Below, piece after piece: positions 17,928 to 28,025 of a DNA stretch of 47,244 bases. The stretch lies in the NCBI GenBank assembly GCA_902812445.1, contig CADDZF010000007.1, forward strand, positions 1-47,244, in the 5' to 3' direction. Made by a program: the position numbers and the translations under genes. Positions within the stretch are counted from its first letter, which is position 1. The number at the start of each line of letters is the position of its first letter. The notes under the pieces were generated by a model. It searched no databases and was not told the DNA's origin. It worked only from the letters and a program-made list of their open reading frames with translations. Source of the DNA: Methylococcaceae bacterium. GTDB lineage: Bacteria > Pseudomonadota > Gammaproteobacteria > Methylococcales > Methylococcaceae.

Positions 17928-20495
17928 ATGTCTCAATTCGCCAAGGAAGTTATCCCCGTCAATCTCGAAGACGAGATGAAACAATCGTATCTCGATTACG
18001 CGATGAGCGTGATCGTCGGGCGCGCCCTTCCTGATGTGCGGGACGGCCTGAAGCCGGTGCACCGACGGGTGTTGTACACGATGCACGAGCTCGGCAATGA
18101 TTGGAACAAGGCGTATAAAAAGTCGGCGCGCGTGGTCGGCGATGTCATGGGTAAGTATCACCCGCACGGCGATGTGGCGATTTACGATACCATCGTCCGC
18201 ATGGCGCAGCCGTTCTCGCTACGCTACATGCTCATCGACGGCCAGGGCAATTTCGGCTCGGTGGACGGCGATCCGCCAGCGGCCATGCGTTATACCGAGA
18301 TCCGCATGGCGCGCATTGCGCACGACTTGCTGGCCGATCTCGACAAGGAAACCGTCGACTTTGTCCCCAACTACGACGAATCGGAACGCGAACCGACCGT
18401 TTTGCCAACGCGCGTCCCCAACCTCTTGATCAATGGCTCCGCCGGCATTGCGGTCGGCATGGCGACCAATATCCCGCCGCACAACCTGACCGAGGTCATC
18501 GACGCCAGCCTGATGCTGATCGAAAACGCGGATGCCGGCATTTTGGAGCTGATGCAATACATCAGCGGTCCCGATTTCCCCACCGCCGGCATGATCAACG
18601 GCGCGAGCGGCATACGCGAAGCCTATCTGACCGGCCGCGGCCGCATCTATATGCGGGCGCGCTGTCATTTCGAGACGATCGACGACAGTAGCCGGCAGAG
18701 CATCATCGTGACGGAGTTGCCTTACCAGGTCAACAAGGCAAGACTTCTGGAAAAAATCGCCGAGTTGGTCAAGGACGGCAAAGCGGAGGGCATCAGCGGT
18801 CTGCGCGATGAATCGGATAAGGACGGCATGCGCATGGTGATTGAATTGCGTCGGGGCGAGGTCGCCGAGGTGGTGCTGAACAATTTATATCAGCAGACTC
18901 AGCTGCAGAGTGTGTTCGGCATCAATATGGTGGCGCTGCTGGATGGCCGGCCGCGCTGCCTGAATCTGAAGGAGATACTGGCGGCCTTTCTGGATCACCG
19001 GCGCGAAGTGGTCACTCGCAGGACGGTGTTCGACCTGCGCAAGGCGCGCGAGCGGGCGCATATCCTGGAAGGGCTGGCAGTGGCGCTCGCGAATATCGAT
19101 GAAGTCATCGATCTGATCAAGACCTCGCCGAGTCCCGCCCAGGCGAAGGAAAGTCTGGTCGGCCGCACGTGGCGTCCCGGCATTGTCGCGACACTGCTGG
19201 AACGGGCGGATGCCGCTCGTTCACGGCCGGACGATCTGCCTGTGCTCAACGGCATGAGGGAAACTGGCTACCAGCTCTCCCCGGCCCAGGCGCAGGCGAT
19301 ACTCGACTTGCGCCTGCACCGGCTGACCGGGCTCGAGCAGAATAAAATCGTCGACGAGTATAAGGAGCTACTGACCAGGATCGATGAACTGCTGGCGATT
19401 CTCGCGAGCGACACCCGTCTGATGGAGGTTGTGCGCGATGAACTGATCGCCATTCGCGATCAGTTCGGCGACAAGCGCCGCACCGAGATACTGGAGGATC
19501 ATCTAGACCTTTCCCTGGCGGATTTGATCAGCGAGGAAGACGTCGTCGTGACCGTCTCGCACGATGGCTATGTGAAGTCTCAGCCCCTGGATGCCTACCG
19601 GGCGCAACGGCGGGGCGGGCGCGGCAGGGCGGCGATGGCCACCAAGGAGGAAGACTTCATTGACAAGCTGATGGTCGCCAATACGCACGATACGATCCTG
19701 TGCTTTTCCAGCTCCGGCAAGGTGTACTGGCTGAAAGTCTATGAACTGCCTGTCGCCAGCCGGATCGCGCGCGGCAGGCCGTTCATCAACCTGTTGCCGC
19801 TGGAAGACGGCGAACGCATCAATGCGATTCTGCCGATACGCGAATTTAATGCAGACCGCTTTGTGTTTATGGCGACCGCCTTGGGTACGGTGAAAAAAGT
19901 AACGCTGACTGAATTCGAGCGTCCGCGTCCGAGCGGCAAGATCGCCATCGATCTGAGAGAGGATGACCGCTTGGTAGATGTCGCCATTACTGACGGTCGC
20001 CAGGACATCATGCTGTTCAGCAGCGCGGGCAAGGCGGTCTTCTTCCCGGAAGAGCAGGTGCGGGCCATGGGGCGCACCGCCGGGGGCGTGCGCGGCATGA
20101 GCCTGCAGAAAGGCGAGCGGGTCATCGCCCTCATCATCGCGAGCGAGGGCACGGTATTGAACGTGACCGAAAATGGCTACGGCAAACGCACGCCGCTACC
20201 CGATTTTCCCCGCCACCGGCGTGGGGGTCGGGGCGTCATCGCCATCCAGACCACCAAGCGGAACGGCGCCGTAGTTGGCGCCACGCTGGTCGGCGAACAA
20301 GATGAGGTCATGCTGATCACCGATGGCGGCACGCTGGTACGGACGCGCGTTGATGAAATTTCGCTCCAGGGCAGAAATACCCAAGGTGTCACTGTCATCC
20401 GACTGAGCCATGGCGAGAAAGTCGTCGGCATCGACCGGATTGCCAGCCTGCCGGGCGAGGCCAGCGACGAGGCGGCCACGCGCGCTCCGTTGTAA
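17928..20495 (+). CDS. gyrA: DNA gyrase subunit A
   Basis: The 855-residue breakage-reunion subunit of gyrase, which introduces negative supercoils together with GyrB. The catalytic Tyr122 is in 'AAMRYTEIR', and the GyrA box 'QRRGGRG', needed for DNA wrapping, is at about residues 560-566, followed by the six-bladed beta-pinwheel. Numbering matches E. coli around the quinolone pocket. There the sequence is GD-V83-A-I-Y-D87: Val replaces the usual Ser83 while Asp87 is kept. The C-terminus ends soon after the pinwheel, without a long acidic tail. It is followed 29 nt later by serC, so part of the gyrA transcript may continue into the biosynthetic genes. Confidence 0.97.
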   Translation: MSQFAKEVIPVNLEDEMKQSYLDYAMSVIVGRALPDVRDGLKPVHRRVLYTMHELGNDWNKAYKKSARVVGDVMGKYHPHGDVAIYDTIVRMAQPFSLRYMLIDGQGNFGSVDGDPPAAMRYTEIRMARIAHDLLADLDKETVDFVPNYDESEREPTVLPTRVPNLLINGSAGIAVGMATNIPPHNLTEVIDASLMLIENADAGILELMQYISGPDFPTAGMINGASGIREAYLTGRGRIYMRARCHFETIDDSSRQSIIVTELPYQVNKARLLEKIAELVKDGKAEGISGLRDESDKDGMRMVIELRRGEVAEVVLNNLYQQTQLQSVFGINMVALLDGRPRCLNLKEILAAFLDHRREVVTRRTVFDLRKARERAHILEGLAVALANIDEVIDLIKTSPSPAQAKESLVGRTWRPGIVATLLERADAARSRPDDLPVLNGMRETGYQLSPAQAQAILDLRLHRLTGLEQNKIVDEYKELLTRIDELLAILASDTRLMEVVRDELIAIRDQFGDKRRTEILEDHLDLSLADLISEEDVVVTVSHDGYVKSQPLDAYRAQRRGGRGRAAMATKEEDFIDKLMVANTHDTILCFSSSGKVYWLKVYELPVASRIARGRPFINLLPLEDGERINAILPIREFNADRFVFMATALGTVKKVTLTEFERPRPSGKIAIDLREDDRLVDVAITDGRQDIMLFSSAGKAVFFPEEQVRAMGRTAGGVRGMSLQKGERVIALIIASEGTVLNVTENGYGKRTPLPDFPRHRRGGRGVIAIQTTKRNGAVVGATLVGEQDEVMLITDGGTLVRTRVDEISLQGRNTQGVTVIRLSHGEKVVGIDRIASLPGEASDEAATRAPL

Positions 20496-20524
20496 TTTAA
20501 CTGCTTAACTGAGGATATTGATCG

Positions 20525-21607
20525 ATGTCACGTGTATACAATTTCAGCGCGGGCCCGTCGATGTTGCCTGAATCCGTACTGCAACGCGCTCGGGAAGAAC
20601 TGCTCGAATGGGGAGAATCCGGCATGTCGGTGATGGAAATGAGCCACCGCGGCAAGGAATTTTCCGGCATCGCCAAAAAAGCGGAAGCCGATCTCCGGGA
20701 GCTTCTGTCGATTCCTGCCGATTACAAGGTGCTTTTTCTACAGGGCGGGGCGACCAGCCAGTTTGCCATGGCGCCGATGAACTTGTTGCGCGGCAAAAAG
20801 AAAGCCGGCTATGTGGCGACCGGACTCTGGTCGGAGAAAGCCATTGCCGAAGCGAAGCTGTTCTGCGACGTGCAAGTCGTCGCCAGTTCCAAGCAGAACC
20901 ATTTTACGTCCATTCCAGTGCAAGCGGGTTGGCAGATCGACCGCGAGGCCGCCTATCTGCATTACACCTCGAACGAGACGATCGGCGGTGTCGAATTCGG
21001 CTTCATACCCGAGTCCCTCGGACTGCCCCTAGTCTGCGACATGTCCTCGAACCTGCTGTCGCGCCCCCTGGACGTCAGCCGTTTTGGACTGATCTACGCG
21101 GGCGCGCAGAAAAATATGGGGCCTGCCGGTATCACCGTGGCGATTCTCCGCGACGACCTCCTAGGAGAAACCGTGCCGGGGACGCCCACCATGTACGATT
21201 ATCAAAAGCAGGCGGAAAACGGTTCGATGTTGAATACGCCGCCGACTTATAACTGGTATTTGACGGGACTGGTCTTCGAATGGATCAAAAACGAAGGCGG
21301 GCTTGCCGCGATGGAGGCGCGGAACATCCGTAAAGCCGCCAAGCTGTACGCCGCCATCGACGCCTCGCGGTTCTACTCGAACCCAATCGAGCCGGCTAGC
21401 CGTTCGCGCATGAATGTACCGTTCAGGCTGGCCGACAGTGCGATGGAAAAGCTGTTTTCGACAGAAGCCAAGGCGGCCGGATTGGTCGGCCTCGAAGGCC
21501 ATCGCTCGGTCGGCGGCATGCGGGCAAGCCTTTACAACGCCATGCCCGAGGCCGGTGTGGACGCGCTAATCACATTTATGGCTGAATTTGAACGCACGCA
21601 TGGCTGA
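20525..21607 (+). CDS. serC: Phosphoserine aminotransferase
   Basis: A 360-residue PLP enzyme that converts 3-phosphohydroxypyruvate and glutamate to phosphoserine, and also serves pyridoxal phosphate synthesis. Family hallmarks are 'YNFSAGPSMLPESVLQ' at the N-terminus, 'MSVMEMSHRGKEF', 'LFLQGGATSQFAMAPMNLL', the PLP lysine K196 in 'YAGAQKNMGPAG', and the end 'GGMRASLYNAMPEAGVDAL'. Length is standard. A GAGGA box lies upstream of the ATG, and a doubled TTAACTG occurs in the short gap after gyrA. It heads the serine/aromatic/histidine run. Confidence 0.97.
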   Translation: MSRVYNFSAGPSMLPESVLQRAREELLEWGESGMSVMEMSHRGKEFSGIAKKAEADLRELLSIPADYKVLFLQGGATSQFAMAPMNLLRGKKKAGYVATGLWSEKAIAEAKLFCDVQVVASSKQNHFTSIPVQAGWQIDREAAYLHYTSNETIGGVEFGFIPESLGLPLVCDMSSNLLSRPLDVSRFGLIYAGAQKNMGPAGITVAILRDDLLGETVPGTPTMYDYQKQAENGSMLNTPPTYNWYLTGLVFEWIKNEGGLAAMEARNIRKAAKLYAAIDASRFYSNPIEPASRSRMNVPFRLADSAMEKLFSTEAKAAGLVGLEGHRSVGGMRASLYNAMPEAGVDALITFMAEFERTHG

Positions 21608-21623
21608 AGTAATAGCGAAAAGT

Positions 21624-22787
21624 ATGTACAAGATTCTGACGTACAATAATATTTCAGTCGCCGGTCTGGAGCGTTTGCCGCGCGACAAATATGAAATCGC
21701 CTCCGAGATACAGCATCCTGACGCCATCTTGCTGCGCTCGCAGGATCTGCACGATGTGGCCATTCCCGAGTCGTTGAAAGCCGTCGGTCGTGCCGGCGCC
21801 GGGGTCAACAATATACCGGTGCCCCAGTATTCCGAGCGCGGCATACCGGTATTCAACGCACCGGGCGCCAACGCCAACGCGGTGAAGGAGCTAGTGATCG
21901 CCGGAATGCTGCTGGCTTGTCGTAACATCTGCCCGGCCTGGGATTATGCGAACCACCTTGACGGCGATGACGCCGCCTTACATGCCCAGACGGAGAAGGG
22001 CAAGAAGCAGTTTGCCGGCTTCGAGCTGGCCGGCAAAACGCTGGGCGTTTTGGGCTTGGGCGCCATCGGCGTCCGAGTGGCCAATGCCGCGATCGCGCTC
22101 GGCATGCGAGTGATCGGTTACGATCCTTTGATCACCGTTGACAGCGCCTGGCAACTCTCGTCTACCGTAGCCAAGGCCTCCAGCGTGGATGACCTCATCG
22201 CGCGGGTGGATTTTTTAACCCTGCACGTCCCGCTGAACGAGCAGACGCGCAAGCTGATCAATGCTGCTCGCATCAATCTGATGAAGAAACAGAGCGTGCT
22301 GCTCAATTTCTCGCGCGCCGGCATCGTCGATGAAGAAAGCGTCTGCGCTGCCCTGGATGCGGGTAAGCTCTATGCGTATGTATGCGATTTTCCGAGCCGT
22401 CGACTGAAGGGCAATCCTCGCGCCATTGCGCTGCCTCATCTGGGCGCTTCCACACGGGAGGCTGAAGAGAATTGCGCCATCATGGTGGCTGAGCGGGTTC
22501 GCGATTATCTGGAAAACGGCAACATCCAGCACGCGGTCAACTTTCCGGACGTCCTCATGCCGAGGACCGAGGGCTATCGCTTGGGCATCGCCAATGCCAA
22601 TGTGCCGAGCATGGTAGGCCAGATCTCCAGCTGCTTGGCCGAGGCCTCCCTGAACATCATCGATCTGTTGAATAAGTCCAGAGGCGAAGTGGCGTATACG
22701 CTGATCGATGTCAGCGCCAGGATACCGCAACAAACGCTCGATCAGATACGCGCGATCAACGGCGTGTTATCCGCCCGCGTCATGTAG
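21624..22787 (+). CDS. serA: D-3-phosphoglycerate dehydrogenase (with C-terminal ACT domain)
   Basis: An NAD-dependent D-2-hydroxyacid dehydrogenase of about 387 residues catalysing the first step of serine synthesis, fitting its place just after serC. It has 'GRAGAGVNNIP', the NAD motif 'GVLGLGAIGVRVANAA', the Arg of 'NFSRAGIVDEE' and the His of 'LPHLGAST', then an ACT domain ('GQISSCLAEASLNIIDLLNKS'). The usual catalytic Glu position reads 'DFPSRRL' instead of 'FPNEEL'. As I recall, close proteobacterial relatives share a similar DFPS form, so it is probably a subfamily trait. I use ATG 21624, where homology begins; starts at 21588 and 21600 would overlap serC. Confidence 0.9.
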   Translation: MYKILTYNNISVAGLERLPRDKYEIASEIQHPDAILLRSQDLHDVAIPESLKAVGRAGAGVNNIPVPQYSERGIPVFNAPGANANAVKELVIAGMLLACRNICPAWDYANHLDGDDAALHAQTEKGKKQFAGFELAGKTLGVLGLGAIGVRVANAAIALGMRVIGYDPLITVDSAWQLSSTVAKASSVDDLIARVDFLTLHVPLNEQTRKLINAARINLMKKQSVLLNFSRAGIVDEESVCAALDAGKLYAYVCDFPSRRLKGNPRAIALPHLGASTREAEENCAIMVAERVRDYLENGNIQHAVNFPDVLMPRTEGYRLGIANANVPSMVGQISSCLAEASLNIIDLLNKSRGEVAYTLIDVSARIPQQTLDQIRAINGVLSARVM

Positions 22788-22830
22788 CTATGTGCCTTGC
22801 AGCGCTCAGGATTCTTTACGGTCGGTAGCG

Positions 22831-23919
22831 ATGGCGTCCCTTGAAACCGAGTTTTCATTGCTGCGCAAGAAAATCGATGAGGTCGACGATGAAATCCTCG
22901 CGCTGCTCAGCCGGCGCGGTAAACTCGCCGTGGAAGTCGCCGGACTCAAACGGGAGGCGGGGGAGAATGACTGCTTCTATCGTCCCGAGCGTGAGGCCGA
23001 AGTCCTGCGTCGGATAAGGGACAACAATCCGGGACCTTTGACCGATGAGGCGGTGGTACGCTTTTTTCGCGAGCTGATGTCAGCCTGCCTCGCGCTGGAG
23101 AAGCCGATGTCGGTAGCCTACTTGGGGCCTGCAGGCACCTTCACCCAGCAGGCCACTTACAAGCATTTCGGTCACGCCATAGAAGCGCTGCACCTGCCAA
23201 CCATCGACGAGGTTTTTCGCGCGGTGGAAGGGGACCATAGCCAGTTCGGCGTCGTGCCGGTGGAAAACTCCACCGAAGGGGTGGTGACGCACACGCTGGA
23301 CAGCTTTTTGAACTCGCCCCTGTTGATTCTCGGTGAGATCGTCCTGCGAATTCACCATAATCTCATGAGTAAGTTTTCTGATTTGAAGGGAATCAAGGAA
23401 GTTTTCTCTCATCAGCAATCGCTCGCCCAGTGTCGCGAATGGCTGGACCGCTATTTGCCCCATGCCAACAGAGCCAGCGTCAGCAGCAATGCCGAAGCCG
23501 CGCGGCTGGCAGCAATCACGCCGCACAGTGCTGCCATTGCCGGCGAGGTCGCCGCACAATTGTATGGAATGGACATTCTCGAAAAGAATATCGAGGATGA
23601 ACCGGACAACACGACGCGGTTTTTGGTCATCGGCCGCCAGCCGGTCGCGAGTACGGGTAACGACAAAACTTCGCTCTTGATTTCCATTCCCAGTTATCCG
23701 GGGGCGCTGTACAGCGCCTTGGCGCCATTTGCGCGCTATGGCATCAGCATGAGCAAGATCGAATCGCGGCCATCACGCCAAGGCACCTGGGATTATGTCT
23801 TTTTTATCGATGTAGAAGGGCATCGCGAAGATCCCAACGTGGCCAAGGCCCTCGCTGCGCTCGAAAAACAGGTCAAGATACTGAAGATTCTCGGTTCTTA
23901 TCCCCGAGCGGCGTTGTGA
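22831..23919 (+). CDS. pheA: P-protein: chorismate mutase / prephenate dehydratase
   Basis: A bifunctional enzyme of 362 residues that turns chorismate into prephenate and then phenylpyruvate. The N-terminal AroQ chorismate mutase domain spans about residues 5-90 ('LRKKIDEVDDEILALLSRR'). The dehydratase domain starts at 'AYLGPAGTFTQQA' and includes 'VPVENSTEGVV' and 'DNTTRFLVIG'. The C-terminal ACT domain has the phenylalanine-binding 'SKIESRPSRQGTWDYVFFID' region, so feedback inhibition by phenylalanine is expected. The ATG at 22831 fits the family start; the longer frame from 22708 overlaps the PGDH gene and lacks homology. Confidence 0.96.
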   Translation: MASLETEFSLLRKKIDEVDDEILALLSRRGKLAVEVAGLKREAGENDCFYRPEREAEVLRRIRDNNPGPLTDEAVVRFFRELMSACLALEKPMSVAYLGPAGTFTQQATYKHFGHAIEALHLPTIDEVFRAVEGDHSQFGVVPVENSTEGVVTHTLDSFLNSPLLILGEIVLRIHHNLMSKFSDLKGIKEVFSHQQSLAQCREWLDRYLPHANRASVSSNAEAARLAAITPHSAAIAGEVAAQLYGMDILEKNIEDEPDNTTRFLVIGRQPVASTGNDKTSLLISIPSYPGALYSALAPFARYGISMSKIESRPSRQGTWDYVFFIDVEGHREDPNVAKALAALEKQVKILKILGSYPRAAL

Positions 23920-23984
23920 CTTCCATCCAGCATGCCGGCGCCATTTTGAAGATCACCCTGACAGTGCACCGCGTTTTTTGACCA

Positions 23985-25106
23985 ATGACAATGAACATCG
24001 ATTACCTGGCTGCCCCCGGCGTGCGCGGGCTCAAGCCTTATCAACCCGGCAAGCCCATCGGTGAGTTGGCCAGAGAACTGGGGCTGAAGCAGATCATCAA
24101 GTTGGCGTCCAATGAGAATCGCTTGGGCCCCAGCCCGAAAGCGCTGGACGCCATCCGGGCCGGCTTATCCGAAATCGCGCTGTATCCTGATGGCAGCGGC
24201 TTCGAGTTGAAGGCCGCGCTGGCCGCAAAGCTCGGCGTGGAGGCGCGGCAGATTACCCTAGGCAATGGCTCGAACGATGTCATCGAACAATCCGCCAAGG
24301 TTTTCCTGTCACCGTCCCATACCGCCGTCTTTTCCGCACATGCCTTCCTGGTCTACCCGATCGCAACCCAGGCGGTTGGCGCCAAGGCGGAGGTCGCGCC
24401 GGCGCACGACGGCTCGCGCGGCCCGCGTTACGGCCATGACTTGAATGCCTTGGCGGAGCGGATTACAGGGCAGACGCGCATCGTCTTTATCGCTAACCCG
24501 AATAACCCGACCGGGACGTATCTTAAGCGCGATGAGCTTGGGCGATTTATCGCCGCGCTACCCACGCACGTGATCGCCGTTGTGGATGAAGCTTATTTCG
24601 AATATGTGGAGGCCGAGGATTATCCGGACGCCATGGAATGGCTGCCTCAGTTTCCCAATCTCATCGTGACGAGGACCTTCTCCAAGGCCTATGGATTGGC
24701 GGGTCTTCGCATCGGCTACGCGGTATCGAGCACGGAGATCGCCGATTTGCTGAACCGCGTGCGCCAGCCCTTCAATGTCAACGCGCTGGCTCTGCTCGCG
24801 GCGGCAGCGGCTTTGACCGATGATGCGCATCTAGTCCACTCGCTGCGTCTGAATCGGCAGGGTTTGAACCAGCTCGGCTCGGCCTTTGCAGAGAGGGACT
24901 TGCCGTTCATTCCCTCGGTGGCCAACTTCCTTGCAGTGGACCTCGGGCGGCCGGCAGCTTCCGTCTATGAAGCTCTGCTGCGTCAAGGCGTGATCGTGCG
25001 TCCCCTCGCCGGCTACGGCTTGCCGAATCATCTTCGTGTGACCGTCGGCAGTGCGGAAGAGAATAGACAATTTCTCGGGGCGCTCGATCGCGTACTGGCT
25101 CTATGA
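23985..25106 (+). CDS. hisC: Histidinol-phosphate aminotransferase (HisC2 type)
   Basis: A 373-residue class II PLP aminotransferase. Features are 'LASNENRLGPSPKAL', 'LGNGSNDVIE', 'ANPNNPTGTYL', 'VVDEAYFEYV', the PLP lysine K234 in 'TFSKAYGLAGLRIGY', and 'RVTVGSAEENRQFLGAL' near the end. In the N-terminal motif Arg replaces the usual Pro of NENPLGPS. Its place between pheA and tyrA suggests it also or mainly transaminates phenylpyruvate/hydroxyphenylpyruvate or prephenate, as known for aromatic-operon HisC paralogues; that is inference. The stop overlaps the tyrA start by ATGA. Confidence 0.93.
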   Translation: MTMNIDYLAAPGVRGLKPYQPGKPIGELARELGLKQIIKLASNENRLGPSPKALDAIRAGLSEIALYPDGSGFELKAALAAKLGVEARQITLGNGSNDVIEQSAKVFLSPSHTAVFSAHAFLVYPIATQAVGAKAEVAPAHDGSRGPRYGHDLNALAERITGQTRIVFIANPNNPTGTYLKRDELGRFIAALPTHVIAVVDEAYFEYVEAEDYPDAMEWLPQFPNLIVTRTFSKAYGLAGLRIGYAVSSTEIADLLNRVRQPFNVNALALLAAAAALTDDAHLVHSLRLNRQGLNQLGSAFAERDLPFIPSVANFLAVDLGRPAASVYEALLRQGVIVRPLAGYGLPNHLRVTVGSAEENRQFLGALDRVLAL

Positions 25107-25978
25107 TCGAGCGGCTCTGCATCATCGGCGTTGGACTCATCGGCGGCTCCATCGCCCGCGCGGCGCGCGCCCAGGGGTTGTGTCGGGAGATTATTGGTGC
25201 CGACAGAGAACCGGATAACCTGAGGAAAGCCCGCGAGCTCGGCGCTATCGATGTTGCTTACGCTGACATCAGGGAAGCCGCCAGGATGGCCGATTTTGTC
25301 GTGATCGCCACGCCCGTAGGCGCGTGCGCGGCGATCTTTAATGATCTGCGCAGCGTCTGGCGCCCGAAGGCGATCTACACGGATGCCGGGAGCACGAAAT
25401 TCAGCGTGATCAAGGCGGCGCGGCGGGCGTTCGGGGGTGAAGTGCCGGCCAACTTCGTGCCCGGCCATCCGGTCGCTGGAGCCGAGCAAAGCGGCATTGG
25501 CGCGGCGGTCTGCGATCTGTACGTGGGCAAGCGCGTCGTGCTGACACCGCTTTCCAACACCAGCCCGGCGGCCTTGGCAGCGGTTTCGGCATTTTGGAGC
25601 GCGATGGGTGCCAAGGTTTCGGAAATGGACGTCCTCCATCACGATCGCGTACTGGCGGCGACTAGCCATCTACCGCATGTGCTCGCCTATGTTTTGGTGC
25701 ATATGCTGGGCAAACGGGATGAAAAAGAGGAGATTTTTCAGTATGCGGCGGGCGGTTTTCGGGATTTCACGCGCATTGCATCCAGCGATCCGAAAATGTG
25801 GCTGGATATCTGTATGGCCAATCGAGCGGAGATCACGCCTTTGATACAACAGTTGAAAAACGAACTGGATACCGTGCTCGACATGCTGGACGACAACCGC
25901 TCCCAAGAGTTGTTTGATTTCTTCAGCTGTGCCAAACAGGCGCGCCAACGCTTTCTCGATCTCATCGAAAATAAATGA
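25103..25978 (+). CDS. tyrA: Prephenate dehydrogenase
   Basis: A 291-residue NAD(P)-dependent dehydrogenase in the tyrosine branch, without a fused chorismate mutase or aroA domain. The dinucleotide motif 'CIIGVGLIGGSIARAAR' is at residues 6-22. It is followed by 'VVIATPVGACAAIF', 'TDAGSTKFSVI', the substrate region 'FVPGHPVAGAEQSG' and 'LAATSHLPHVLAYVL', which carries the catalytic His. Both ends overlap neighbours by ATGA (hisC before, aroA after), so the three are translationally coupled. Confidence 0.95.
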   Translation: MIERLCIIGVGLIGGSIARAARAQGLCREIIGADREPDNLRKARELGAIDVAYADIREAARMADFVVIATPVGACAAIFNDLRSVWRPKAIYTDAGSTKFSVIKAARRAFGGEVPANFVPGHPVAGAEQSGIGAAVCDLYVGKRVVLTPLSNTSPAALAAVSAFWSAMGAKVSEMDVLHHDRVLAATSHLPHVLAYVLVHMLGKRDEKEEIFQYAAGGFRDFTRIASSDPKMWLDICMANRAEITPLIQQLKNELDTVLDMLDDNRSQELFDFFSCAKQARQRFLDLIENK

Positions 25979-27297
25979 ACGCTTCCATTTCATTACATGC
26001 CGAGCCGGGCGGGTCCCTGCGCGGGGAAACGCGCGTTGCCGGTGATAAGTCCATCTCTCACCGGGCGATCATGCTGGGTTCGATCGCACAAGGCACGACG
26101 CGCGTCAGGGGTTTTTTACAGGCCCAGGACTGTCTTGCGACCATGGATGCATTCCGCGCGATGGGCGTTGCCATCGAAAGTGCTGAAGCGGGCGATTTGG
26201 TCATTCAGGGTGTGGGCCTGCGCGGCCTCAAAACGCCTAAACGGCCGCTCTATCTGGGCAATTCGGGCACCTCCATGCGCCTTTTGTGTGGTTTGCTGGC
26301 CGGTCAAGCGTTCGATGCCGTGTTGACGGGAGACGCTTCGCTCATGCGCCGGCCGATGCAGCGGATCACCGAACCGTTAACGAAGATGGGCGCTTGGATT
26401 ACAACGGCCGAGGGGGGGCGGGCGCCGCTCCGTATCCGAGGCGGCCAGCAATTGAAGGGAATTCGCTATGCCATGCCGGTGGCGAGCGCGCAGGTTAAAT
26501 CCTGTTTATTGCTGGCGGGCCTCTATGCAGAAGGCGAGACTTGCATCATCGAACCGGCGCCGAGCCGCGATCACAGCGAACGCATGCTGGAAGCGTTCTC
26601 CCACCCGGTACGGCGAGCCGGCAATAGCATTTGTGTCGCCCCTGGAGGAAAATTGGCCGGGACCGATCTCGATGTGCCCGGTGATCTTTCCTCCGCAGCG
26701 TTCTTTCTGGTGGGCGCCGCCATTGCCGACGATTCGGACGTGACGCTGCGCCACGTCGGCATCAATCCCACCCGTACCGGCGTCATTGAACTAATGCGCC
26801 TGATGGGTGCTCGTATCGAAGTCCTTAACCAGCGCCGCGCGGGCGATGAGCCGGTTGCGGACCTGCGTGTCAGGTCGAGTCATCTGCGGGGCATTCAGAT
26901 ACCGGAGGATCTGGTGCCGTTGGCAATCGACGAATTTCCGGCATTGTTTATCGCCGCGGCCTGCGCCACAGGGGAAACGCGGCTTTCCGGCGCCGGAGAA
27001 TTGCGGGTCAAGGAGAGCGACCGTATCCAGGCTATGGCGGACGGTTTGCAGGCGCTCGGTATCGATGCTCAGCCAACCGTTGACGGGATGATTATTCGGG
27101 GCGGTCTGATCGACGGCGGACGCATAGATTCGCACGGCGATCATCGCATCGCCATGGCTTTTTCCATTGCCGCTCTGCGGTCAAGCCGTGCGATTGAAGT
27201 CAAAGATTGCGAGAACGTCAACACATCCTTTCCTAATTTTGTCGAACTGGCGAACCGCCTCGGGCTGCGCCTGCACGTTTGCCACAGCTCAGCTTAA
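25975..27297 (+). CDS. aroA: 3-phosphoshikimate 1-carboxyvinyltransferase (EPSP synthase)
   Basis: A 440-residue enzyme joining shikimate-3-phosphate and phosphoenolpyruvate. Diagnostic motifs are 'GDKSISHRAIMLGSIA', 'LGNSGTSMRLLCGLLAG', 'VGINPTRTGVIELM' and 'ELRVKESDRIQAMADGL', with 'DGGRIDSHGDHRIAMAF' near the end. The length is typical and all domains are intact. It starts inside the tyrA stop (ATGA) and is followed by cmk after 33 nt, the order aroA-cmk-rpsA known from many proteobacteria. Confidence 0.97.
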   Translation: MNASISLHAEPGGSLRGETRVAGDKSISHRAIMLGSIAQGTTRVRGFLQAQDCLATMDAFRAMGVAIESAEAGDLVIQGVGLRGLKTPKRPLYLGNSGTSMRLLCGLLAGQAFDAVLTGDASLMRRPMQRITEPLTKMGAWITTAEGGRAPLRIRGGQQLKGIRYAMPVASAQVKSCLLLAGLYAEGETCIIEPAPSRDHSERMLEAFSHPVRRAGNSICVAPGGKLAGTDLDVPGDLSSAAFFLVGAAIADDSDVTLRHVGINPTRTGVIELMRLMGARIEVLNQRRAGDEPVADLRVRSSHLRGIQIPEDLVPLAIDEFPALFIAAACATGETRLSGAGELRVKESDRIQAMADGLQALGIDAQPTVDGMIIRGGLIDGGRIDSHGDHRIAMAFSIAALRSSRAIEVKDCENVNTSFPNFVELANRLGLRLHVCHSSA

Positions 27298-27330
27298 GGG
27301 GTCAGCCACCTCGTCAACAACAAACCAGCT

Positions 27331-28002
27331 ATGAATATTGGCATTCCGGTTGTCACGATCGATGGTCCGAGCGGGGCGGGCAAAGGCACCGTTAGCCGCG
27401 CCATTGCCAAACGGCTCGGCTGGCATTATCTCGATAGCGGCGCGATCTATCGGGCGCTGTCGGTTGCGGTAGTGCAAAGGAACCTTCTTCCGGACGATGT
27501 CGGTCAAATCGCTCGGGTCGCGAAAGAGCTGGATCTGGCCTTTGGCTCTGACGAAACGGTCGCCGTGTTGCTGAATGGAACCGACATCACTGATCAGATT
27601 CAAAGCGAACGGTGTGGCAATCTGGCTTCCAGAATCGCGGCGTATCCCGCCGTTCGGCGCGCGCTGCTGCAGAAACAGCGGGAATTTCAAAAAGCGCCTG
27701 GTCTGGTTGCTGACGGACGCGATATGGGTACGGTCGTGTTTCCGCACGCCAAAACCAAGATATTTCTCACCGCCAATCCCAAGATACGCGCGTTGAGGCG
27801 TTATAAGCAGTTGAAAGAGAAAGAATTTGATGTTAACCTAGAAAACTTGATGAAGGAGCTTGCAGAAAGGGATCGACGGGATAAGGAGCGCACCGAGGCG
27901 CCGTTGCTGGCAGCCAAGGATGCCATACTCATCGATTCTTCTGCAATGACGATAGCGGAAGTTATTGACAAGTGCCTGCATCTGATTGCAAGCGGTCGAT
28001 AA
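27331..28002 (+). CDS. cmk: Cytidylate kinase
   Basis: A 223-residue kinase phosphorylating CMP and dCMP. It has the P-loop 'DGPSGAGKGT' (about residues 11-20), 'LDSGAIYRALS', the CMP-binding insert, 'VADGRDMGTVVFPHA' and the lid region 'RYKQLKEKEF...ERDRRDKERTEAPL'. It sits in the classical spot directly before rpsA. The ATG at 27331 is chosen because the P-loop follows at the normal distance. Confidence 0.96.
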   Translation: MNIGIPVVTIDGPSGAGKGTVSRAIAKRLGWHYLDSGAIYRALSVAVVQRNLLPDDVGQIARVAKELDLAFGSDETVAVLLNGTDITDQIQSERCGNLASRIAAYPAVRRALLQKQREFQKAPGLVADGRDMGTVVFPHAKTKIFLTANPKIRALRRYKQLKEKEFDVNLENLMKELAERDRRDKERTEAPLLAAKDAILIDSSAMTIAEVIDKCLHLIASGR

Positions 28003-28025
28003 CTCGAGTAGCTTTTCCCCGGTGT

